A stretch of 64,000 nt of DNA from Spisula solida. Taxonomy: Eukaryota > Mollusca > Bivalvia > Venerida > Mactridae. The stretch covers positions 17,363,130 to 17,427,129 of the forward strand of contig OX365949.1 of the NCBI GenBank assembly GCA_947247005.1, given 5' to 3'. The first letter of the stretch is position 1; each line of letters starts with the position of its first letter. The notes below the pieces were generated by a model, which saw only the letters and a program-made list of their open reading frames with translations, searched no databases and was not told the origin of the DNA. Below are positions 55,601-64,000 of the stretch, piece after piece. The position numbers were made by a program, and so were the translations under genes.

Positions 55601-58050
55601 CCTAAAATATGTATAATCTCGAAACTCCTGTCCGACGCTCTTGTTTTATTTCAACCTAAAATCTGTTTAATCTCGTAACTCCTGTCCGACGTTATTGTTT
55701 TATTTCAACCTAAAAACTGTATAATCTCGTAACTCCTGTCCGGCGCTATTGTCTTATTTCAACCTAAAAACTGTATAATCTCGTAACTCCTGTCCGGCGC
55801 TATTGTCTTATTTCAACCTAAAAACTGTATACTCTCGTAACTCCTGTCCGGCGCTATTGTCTTATTTCAACCTAAAAACTGTATAATCTCGTAACTCCTG
55901 TCCGGCGCTATTGTCTTATTTCAACCTAAAAATTGTATAATCTCGTAACTCCTGTCCGGCGCTATTGTTTTATTTCAACCTAAAATCTGTTTAATCTCGT
56001 AACTCCTGTCCGACGCTCTTGTTTTATTTCAACCTAAAATCTGTTTAATCTCGTAACTCCTGTCCGACGCTATTGTCTTATTTCAACCTAAAAACTGTAT
56101 AATCTCGTAACTCCTGTCCGGCGCTATTGTCTTATTTCAACCTAAAAACTGTATAATCTCGTAACTCCTGTCCGGCGCTATTGTCTTATTTCAACCTAAA
56201 AACTGTATACTCTCGTAACTCCTGTCCGGCGCTATTGTCTTATTTCAACCTAAAAACTGTATAATCTCGTAACTCCTGTCCGGCGCTATTGTCTTATTTC
56301 AACCTAAAAATTGTATAATCTCGTAACTCCTGTCCGGCGCTATTGTTTTATTTCAACCTAAAATCTGTTTAATCTCGTAACTCCTGTCCGACGCTCTTGT
56401 TTTATTTCAACCTAAAATCTGTTTAATCTCGTAACTCCTGTCCGACGCTATTGTTTTATTTCAACCTAAAAATTGTATAATCTCGTAACTCCTGTCCGAC
56501 GCTCTTGTTTTATTTCAACCTAAAAATTGTATAATCTCGTAACTCCTGTCCGGTGCTATTGTTTTATTTCAACCTAAAATCTGTTTAATCTCGTAACTCC
56601 TGTCCGGCGCTATTGTTTTATTTCAACCTAAAATCTGTTTAATCTCGTAACTCCTGTCCGACGCTCTTGTTTTATTTCAACCTAAAATCTGTTTAATCTC
56701 GTAACTCCTGTCCGACGCTATTGTTTTATTTCAACCTAAAAATTGTATAATCTCGTAACTCCTGTCCGACGCTCTTGTTTTATTTCAACCTAAAAATTGT
56801 ATAATCTCGTAACTCCTGTCCGGTGCTATTGTTTTATTTCAACCTAAAATCTGTTTAATCTCGTAACTCCTGTCCGGCGCTATTGTTTTATTTCAACCTA
56901 AAATCTGTTTAATCTCGTAACTCCTGTCCGACGCTCTTGTTTTATTTCAACCTAAAATCTGTTTAATCTCGTAACTCCTGTCCGACGCTATTGTTTTATT
57001 TCAACCTAAAATCTGTTTAATCTCGTAACTCCTGTCCGACGCTCTTGTTTTATTTCAACCTAAAATCTGTTTAATCTCGTAACTCCTGTCCGACGTTATT
57101 GTTTTATTTCAACCTAAAAATTGTATAATCTCGTAACTCCTGTCCGACGCTATTGTTTTATTTCAACCTAAAAATTGTATAATCTCGTAACTCCTGTCCG
57201 ACGCTCTTGTTTTATTTCAACCTAAAATCTGTTTAATCTCGTAACTCCTGTCCGACGCTATTGTTTTATTTCAACCTAAAATCTGTTTAATCTCGTAACT
57301 CCTGTCCGACGCTATTGTCTTATTTCAACCTAAAAAGTGTATAATCTCGTAACTCCTGTCCGACGCTATTGTTTTATTTCAACCTAAAAATTGTATAATC
57401 TCGTAACTCCTGTCCGACGCTATTGTTTTATTTCAACCTAAAAATTGTATAATCTCGTAACTCCTGTCCGGCGCTATTGTTTTATTTCAACCTAAGAATT
57501 GTATAATCTCGTAACTCCTGTCCGACGCTATTGTCTTATTTCAACCTAAAAATTGTATAATCTCGTAACTCCTGTCCGACGCTATTGTCTTATTTCAACC
57601 TAAAAATTGTATAATCTCGTAACTCCTGTCCGGCGCTATTGTCTTATTTCAACCTAAAAATTGTATAATCTCGTAACTCCTGTCCGGCGCTATTGTCTTA
57701 TTTCAACCTAAAAATTGTATAATCTCGTAACTCCTGTCCGGCGCTATTGTTTTATTTCAACCTAAAAATTGTTTAATCTCGTAACTCCTGTCCGACGCTA
57801 TTGTTTTATTTCAACCTAAAATATGTATAATCTCGTAACTCCTGTCCGACGCTATTGTTTTATTTCAACCTAAAAATTGTTTAATCTCGTAACTCCTGTC
57901 CGACGCTATTGTTTTATTTCAACCTAAAATATGTATAATCTCGTAACTCCTGTCCGGCGCTATTGTCTTATTTCAACCTAAAATATGTATAATCTCGTAA
58001 CTCCTGTCCGACGCTATTGTCTTATTTCAACCTAAAAATTGTATAATCTC
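52602..58050. repeat. 54-bp satellite, about 101 copies
   Basis: Unit: ACTCCTGTCCGACGCTATTG, then TTTTATTTCAACCTAAAAAT, then TGTATAATCTCGTA. The array spans 5449 bp with near-constant period; a few units are 53 bp. Four sites vary in a combinatorial way: GGCGC/GACGC, CTATTG/CTCTTG, TCTTA/TTTTA, and AAATTGTATA/ATCTGTTTA/ATATGTATA. All six frames contain stops, so it does not code. It may be part of the 3' UTR region of the neighbouring LINE or an independent insertion. Confidence 0.95.
54070..57556 (+). repeat. Higher-order repeats within the 54-bp satellite
   Basis: 54070-55396 and 56230-57556 (1327 bp each, offset 2160 bp = 40 units) show no difference by eye, while their flanks differ. A shorter five-unit (270-bp) order also repeats, for example from about 54211 and 54481. 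This implies recent block duplication by unequal exchange, or an assembly error. Confidence 0.85.
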
Positions 58051-60126
58051 AATCTTGAGAATCATTGCTCTGTTTTCATCTATGTTTGTTGCATATTGTA
58101 ATAGATACTGGGTTGTTTTTGTTAATTCAATACCTCCAAATTGTACACACTTATCTATTTTGAATGGACTTTGTGGTGCTTCTGAGAGGGACATATTGTT
58201 CATATGTTGTTTTCAGACGCACTCCTCAGTCTCAGAAAAACATTAAAACCATTATTCCTTTGTGTGAAGTAGTTTTTGTTACCACAGTATCCAGTATCTG
58301 TTATAAGCATATGTTTATTATCGTATATGTTCATTGTAAAACCTGCTTCTTGCTTTGTGCTGTTGGTGTGGTGCGGGTTGCAGCATACCAACAGTACGGG
58401 GTTCTCACCATTTTCAATGACTATATTTATAGATGCATTTAATTCAGTTATTTCAAATACACTATGTTAATCACTATGTTAATCAGAAGATTTCTGAACT
58501 TTACTATCTTATTCATACTCCTCCGTGTGTGATATTATGAACAGTTTAAACTATCTCTCCCCCTCGTGACTTTATTAATAGTGAATATTCGCGTGTGACA
58601 TTATGAACAGTGTTAATTTTAATACCAGTGACTCGACCTCATCTTTCCTTCTCATGAACTCGTTTTAGATAAGTGAATAATGAGTGATACATATGTTTTA
58701 TTCAGTGTTTGTTTTGTTATATAATTATGCTAAGCAAGTTGGTCGTATTTTCAGTAAAACATTTTTTCAAAAGTTAGATCTACAAAAAGTATGTTTTTCC
58801 TTTTCAAAAGTTAACATAGATATATATAAAAAAATGTACACCAATCTAAAATTAATTACCATCAACTTGCTTCCATTTTAAATATTTAGGCCTATAATTA
58901 AAAGAAGCAGGTTACAAACTGCTGTGCAGTTTGTTGTCTTATTTGTACTATGTGCAGAATAAATTTTATGGATGTCGTTCTACTTTACGATAACACATGT
59001 CACGTGATTTGGTCAGAGTTCGACACTAATGGATTTGGAAATTTGTGTTAAAATCCCGCACTGAAAGAAAGATACTGAAAAATGGCTGCCAATAGAATAA
59101 CAAAAAAAATTAAAATGCGATATTCGGCAGCTCATAAATTGTCTTTTATTTTTTAATGATGTTTAAAAATATTCCAAAAACTAGTGTAGGCCCCTGTCTA
59201 GATAAGAAAAGATAATAATTAACAGTCTTCCATGGTTGCTGTGCAACCCGTCTTCTATATGGGACACACTCTTTTCTATAGTTCAGGAAACAAAAATGGC
59301 AGCCATTTTTTTGCCCGCTTCGGAAGAAAATTTTAACATTTTCAGTGCATAAACGATGCTACAAACTGTTATGAGACACATGATTACTCTGAGATAACGA
59401 AGTAAGTCGAGCGGGAATCGTTCATATGTGCGAAATATCAACCAATCTTAAGAAAATCTAATAAAAACGACACATGTTCCGGTTACTTGAAGTGAAGTTG
59501 AAGTTGACATGTTCCGGTTACTTCCCTTTGCAAAGCGGTTACTTCCCTTGGCAATACAATTAGCATAAAGTCCGTTTCGGGTCTTTTCGTATCCGGACCG
59601 GACTGATAATTCCACATCGTAGTTGTAGGTTATTGTAAAGAAAGTAAAACGAATGCATTTTCGTAATTCCTCGCCGAGATGTTATAAAAATCCCTCCAAA
59701 ATCGTCAACAAATGTAAAAATATTCGCGGGATAAAGGTCGCGAAAACTAATTACATGTTGTTGTTGTTATTATTGGATAAACCCGGAATTTTCCGTCTGA
59801 ATATCTTTTATATTTTGACGATTTGCAACAGGATTTATTTAACAAGAAAATGTGATTAAGATGAAAGATGTTTGATATTTAATCGTAATATGATTAATTG
59901 AAATGAAAATAGCCTTTTCTCTTGAACAAAAGTACAAAAGTCTGATATACTCATGCAACCCTTTACTGTATAAACAGGTAAAATATCAAATTTGGCATAT
60001 TTGAAATCAGTTGTTATCTGTGTTTATATCTAATTATGCATTTTTAAATTAGTTACCCCTGAATTAAGTAGACCTAGAATTAAACAAATTGAAAAACGTG
60101 CATTATCCACAGATATATATCTATTT
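58051..60126. other. Intergenic, no gene recognised
   Basis: Small frames on both strands near 58055-58470 overlap and lack domains. AATAAA at about 58960. TGTGATATTATGAACAGT near 58527 recurs as TGTGACATTATGAACAGT near 58593. CATGTTCCGGTTACTT occurs near 59474 and 59507. ATGGCTGCC near 59083 pairs with GGCAGCCAT near 59298. Confidence 0.45.
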
Positions 60127-60174
60127 TCATTTTAATCGGGCTGACAAATGTTCATTCGGACTGACAAACGATAG

Positions 60175-60350
60175 CAGGTTCGTATCGTCCTTCGTTACTT
60201 CGTACCCAATATTTCGTATCAAACCGCTATCGAGCGCTTTCTTGTGCAACGGACCGCTTCTGTAGGTTGCATAGACGTAGGAAAGCGCTCGGTAGCGCCT
60301 TTTGGAAACGGATTGGTTAGGTAACGGGCTCCAGGTTCGTAACTTCGTAA
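60175..60350. repeat. Hairpin block around 60220-60300
   Basis: CGCTATCGAGCGCTTTC (about 60222) pairs with GAAAGCGCTCGGTAGCG (about 60280-60297), and TGTGCAAC with GGTTGCAT inside. The flanks carry repeated CGTTACTTCGTACC and GTAACTTCGTAACC words. Possibly a small foldback element; a minus-strand 85-codon frame across it has no domain. Confidence 0.5.
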
Positions 60351-60889
60351 CCGAACAATTTATTGTAAAGTTATGCATCATCAAAAAAATCCAGTACTAG
60401 ATGAGCATGTTACAAATAATGTAGGTCCGCTAAAAATATGCTGTGCATTAGTTCATATCATTTGGCATGAATGTTTATCTCCATGAGAAGGAGTGTCATG
60501 TGCAAACCCATTGTGCGATGTAACTTGGCATGAATGTAAACCATTTGGAGTCTGTTTGACTTGCTAAAACATCAGGTCAAGGATATCAAAGGTCAACACC
60601 TCAAGTTCAAAGGTAAACAATTGTCGTAATTTAGCTTGTCTGGACCATACCGTTGGCATCTATTGTTCCGTCTTCTATTGCTGGATTTGAAATTACTCGG
60701 CACATTCAACTTTGTGCTCTTTGTCAACAAGCGCATACTCAATAACTTTTACATTAAATTTTGGTTTAATATACGTATAGACACGGTCCCGGCAAAAACT
60801 GTGGTTGTGTATTGCATGTTATTATGTGACGTTCCAGTAAAATAATTATAAAGATATAATAGAAGCAAGAGATAATTATAAAATTGTAT

Positions 60890-61200
60890 TACACGTAAGC
60901 CCCTATGACATCCCGGTAGTCGGGAATGTTTAAGGTTGAATGACGACTTTGACCTATTGACTGTGTTAAGTTTTTGAACGGAAACCATTTGGCCTATTTT
61001 CATGTTAAAAGTCACAGTGATACAGTCCCTTGACCTACCGACCGCACAATCCATAGCAGTCATCTATTGTTGATGCCCAACCACCATCTAAAGTTTCAGG
61101 ATCCCTGGGCCAGGCATTCACGAGTTTTTGAACGAAAATAATTTGGTCTACCAACCGACAGACAGACAACATGTATAAGCAAAGCAATACTAGTACATAG
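60890..61200 (+). repeat. Bivalve-type dispersed repeat
   Basis: Contains the word string TTGACCTACCGACC, GCAGTCATCTATTG, GTTTCAGGATCCCTGGGC, GTTTTTGAACG and CTACCAACCGACAGACAGAC. From memory this order is typical of dispersed repeats in bivalve genomes (TTTGACCT...GTCATCT...AAGTTTCA...GACAGACA). Related words also occur upstream at 60560-60610. No coding sequence. Confidence 0.5.
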
Positions 61201-61234
61201 GAGGGGAATAAATGCGTACAAACGTTGTCGAAAT

Positions 61235-62000
61235 ACTTTAAGCCTAGGTCCCACTGAGTATTTTATGCCTCGGCGATGTACTCCCGATGTAAATTAATGA
61301 GCATCGGGAGGCATCGGGAACATGGTCCTCGTGGTCGGGGAAGTCATGAGGCAATTTGTGAATCGGGAGGAATCGTGAGGCATCGGTATAACTCCCGATG
61401 TATTCCCGACTTCATGCGTCGGTCCAACTGCCTCGGTGATGTATTGCCGATGGACATCAGGAGGTTTGCGATTGTCTAAGGGAAGCTCCCCGGTGTATCG
61501 GGGAAGCTTCGGGAAGTCTTGAGACATTTAGTCAGATCGCAATTAGATCGGGAGATTTCAATGCATGTATTGATTTTTACCCGATGTACTCGCGATTTCA
61601 TGTCGGGAATATCTCTAAGGCATCCCCGAAGCTCGGTTATATCCCGGGTAGGCATCCAGAGGAATCCAGAACCTCGGGGAATGATCAGGCATGCTTTCGC
61701 ATTAAAAATAATTCTGCGAGGCATCCCAGAGGTTTCCCCCGACACATCGGCGATGTTTCGCTAAAGTGTCAGGAACTTTCGGGGGGATTTTAACGTTTGA
61801 CGAACATTCGGCGATATTTCGACGACATATTCGCGGTTTCAGGATTTAATCCCCAAATACTAGTTGATATTAATCGGGGATGATTTGGGGGTTACCGGAT
61901 GCGTCGGGAGAACTCCCGATGTGTTCCCGACGTTATACGTTGGTCCCACTGCCTCGGGGATCTACTCCTGATGACACACCCGGTCTGAAAGAATATTCTA
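61235..62000. repeat. TCGGGAG/CTCCCGATG-rich repeat block
   Basis: CCTCGGCGATGTACTCCCGA near 61268 recurs in altered form near 61433, and CCTCGGGGATCTACTCCTGA near 61953. GGTCCCACTG occurs near 61247 and 61941. The words CATCGGGAGG and its reverse complement alternate throughout. Open frames on both strands here (for example at 61276 and 61745) are artefacts of this composition. Confidence 0.6.
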
Positions 62001-62194
62001 TCAGTTTGACGTCGGAGTAGCTAGGGTTATTCCCGGTTAAGTACGGTGTCGTTACAGTGTCATTACATTCAACCCCCCCCCCCCCCCCAAGAAATAACAA
62101 CTGTTATCCCAACTTTATCTCTTAAAACACATTTTAGAGACGAAAATGATTCAAACATCATGATCTGGAAAATATCAAATTTGAATCTATCACT

Positions 62195-63425
62195 GTGTGC
62201 AAAGGCCAAACTTATATTAAAGTATGTTGTATAAACCCAAGGTCAGTCAAAAACAAGAGTCTTGTCCTTTCAGATAATATATCATCTAACGATTATGATA
62301 TTGTAGCTGTGACTGAAACATGGCTCGGGGACCTTCCGACAAATCATGCATTGCTGAGCTTGTTCGAAATGGCTACAAAATCAAACATGTTCCTCGCGGT
62401 GGACGCGGTGGAGGAATAGCAATTGTGTACAAAACAACTCTTAACCTTCAGCTTCTTAATTCTACCAAAGATAAAGTTTTTACCACTTTTAACACATAGA
62501 ATGCATTGCTACCATTACGAACGATTCTCTGCGTCTGGCTGTGGTGTATAGGCCACCCCCTAGTCGTAAAAAAGACATGTACTTTCCATGGAAATTAGTG
62601 GCCATCATTTCTTGCCAAACTTGTAACAACTGAAAGTAACATAATCATTGTTGGGGATATAAACATCTACATTGACACCCTTTCGAACCCAGACCCTATC
62701 AAGTTCACCAGTGGACACACATTGGATGTGGTTATCACCAGAGACACTGACACTACTGTCTCACAAGTTGGTTTAAAGTAACCTATTACGCAGATAAGGT
62801 AGAGTCATGTGGTCGTGACCAGAAAGAGCTGTTCATGATAACTAAACATCTCATGGGCAATGCTAAGTAAGTGGTGTTATCATCTAACAAATCATCTAAG
62901 GTGCTTGCACAGGACTTTAGTGACTTCTTGATTAACGAAATGAAGGAATACGAACTGAAATAGCATCCACTACTAAGTCAAACCAACATGGCGACACTGC
63001 TGAATTCGACATACCTTTTCAAGATGAGCAACTATCGGAGTTTTCTCCTACTTACGAAGATAAAATTCGGAAACTGATAAATAAACCACCTAGTAAATCA
63101 TGTGAGCTTGATCCAATCCCAACATGGTTGTTGAGGGATCGATTCAATGAACTTCTGCCAATATTAACGCGACTATTCAATGCATCACTTGAAAATGCTT
63201 AATATGTAGCCACGGCTTTTAAAAGCTCCAGAATAAGACTACTGTTAAAGAAGCCAGGCTTTGATCAAAATGTAATGAAAAATTAAAGACCGGTGTCAAA
63301 CTTACCTTTTATTTCCAAAGTTCTTGAGAAGGTAGTCGATGCTCAACTAGATGATCACTTAACACTGCATAATTTCCATGAAGAACGCCAGTCAGCATAC
63401 GAGGGGCATTCTGAAAGTTCTGATA
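62195..63425 (+). pseudogene. Decayed CR1/L2-like LINE (endonuclease to RT start)
   Basis: Remnants in order, with many stops and shifts: CCINPRSVKNKSLVLSDN and DYDIVAVTETWLG (62222-62330, endonuclease with the ETW motif), KHVPRGGRGGGIAIVYK (62383-62434), IIIVGDINIYIDTL (about 62643), KPPSKSCELDPIPTWLL (about 63084), then RPVSNLPFISKVLEKVVDAQ and HNFHEERQSAYEGH (63290-63410), the opening of the RT domain. It breaks off before the catalytic palm motifs. Ancient and non-functional. Confidence 0.8.
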
Positions 63426-64000
63426 ACTGAGTGATACATTGGTTGGTCAGAATTTTTGAAAGTGAACAATTTCTGAACGATACAACCTTCCTCCACCGGA
63501 AACATATCATGATATTAATATCAGAAAATTTGAAATTCATCTATAATCCATTGTACATGTAGGTATATACTAGTAACCCAATGGATTATCGCCAAAATGT
63601 GTCATAGTGGTCGTTGGAACTGATAGCATTAGTGTTAATAATTTCTATAATTTAAATCCAATTCTTTTAGGAGTTACTCATATACTGTATTTTACAACTG
63701 AGGATCTAACGACAACTGTAAATTATTCTTCTGACAGTATAAATGACTTTAGATGTACATGGAAAAGACCATGTCCCAAAAGCTCTTGAAAATAGCCATT
63801 TTACCAGAAATACGCAATTTACGGGTCATTGCATTGTACTGCTGGACGTGTTAAATGGGAATATAAAAAGTTTGGCCGTTTTGTGTATACATATGCTTTT
63901 TTATTACCACTAAATACGAATTCTGAAATATTCATAATTTCGACTGTACAGCAGCTTACTAGTAAATGATATAACCACGTGGCCCAAAACACGTGTTTTA
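63426..64000. other. Intergenic, nothing recognised
   Basis: AT-rich; a 60-codon frame at 63607-63789 has no domain. Confidence 0.4.

Noticed and set aside
52602..58050. Satellite as a coding tandem-repeat protein
   Set aside because: The unit is 18 codons long but every one of the six frames contains a stop in each unit.
58055..58470. Cys-rich short frames after the satellite
   Set aside because: Frames overlap in several phases and on both strands, with no domain or splice pattern.
60127..60384. 85-residue minus-strand frame
   Set aside because: Overlaps a hairpin block, has no domain and no splice support.
61276..61793. Overlapping frames on both strands
   Set aside because: Caused by the TCGGGAG-rich repeat block, which lacks stops on both strands.

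Overview
The window is animal nuclear DNA: AT-rich, intron-containing, gene-poor and dominated by repeats. The mix of many small inverted-repeat elements, LINEs ending in short tandem tails, tRNA-derived SINEs and a bivalve-style dispersed repeat near 60.9-61.2 kb suggests a bivalve mollusc. The species cannot be named from sequence alone. I see no rRNA gene, no intact tRNA gene and no CRISPR array.

Layout. 1-7997: a very large imperfect palindrome of two tandem-repeat families (36-bp units inside, 21-bp units outside), mirrored about position 2985; the left end lies outside the window. 8131-8622: an unrelated 21-bp minisatellite. 8730-11376: a decayed LINE. 12189-12480 (minus): the first coding exon of an unidentified gene, with a CRE-rich upstream region. 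14.1-17.9 kb: palindromic and inverted-repeat elements, including a 1.75-kb foldback-like element with mirrored sub-repeats, and a 56-bp tandem repeat. 19.7-22.2 kb: a MITE, then a 1.08-kb inverted-repeat element that contains a CCAAT/TATA promoter-like block just upstream of the main gene.

The one complete gene is a caspase on the plus strand (22461-36865). Eight exons join in phase to give 377 residues: one N-terminal death-effector-like domain, a short basic linker from two tiny exons, and a full p20/p10 caspase domain with catalytic His217 and Cys259. Its introns hold MITEs, a Transib-like element, a Tx1-type LINE fragment, a tRNA-derived SINE and an 11-copy 29-bp repeat. Reading through the first donor adds a hydrophobic C-terminal tail to the death domain, so a membrane-anchored short isoform is possible.

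38.3-48.2 kb: more MITEs and a minus-strand LINE that keeps ORF1 and the endonuclease but has lost its reverse-transcriptase core and carries a mariner-like insertion. 48.7-52.4 kb: a plus-strand Tx1/L1-like LINE interrupted by a 1501-bp TA-flanked element. 52602-58050: about 101 copies of a 54-bp satellite with higher-order structure, including a 1327-bp block repeated at a 2160-bp offset. 58-64 kb: mostly non-coding, with a TCGGGAG-rich repeat and a badly decayed CR1/L2-like LINE.
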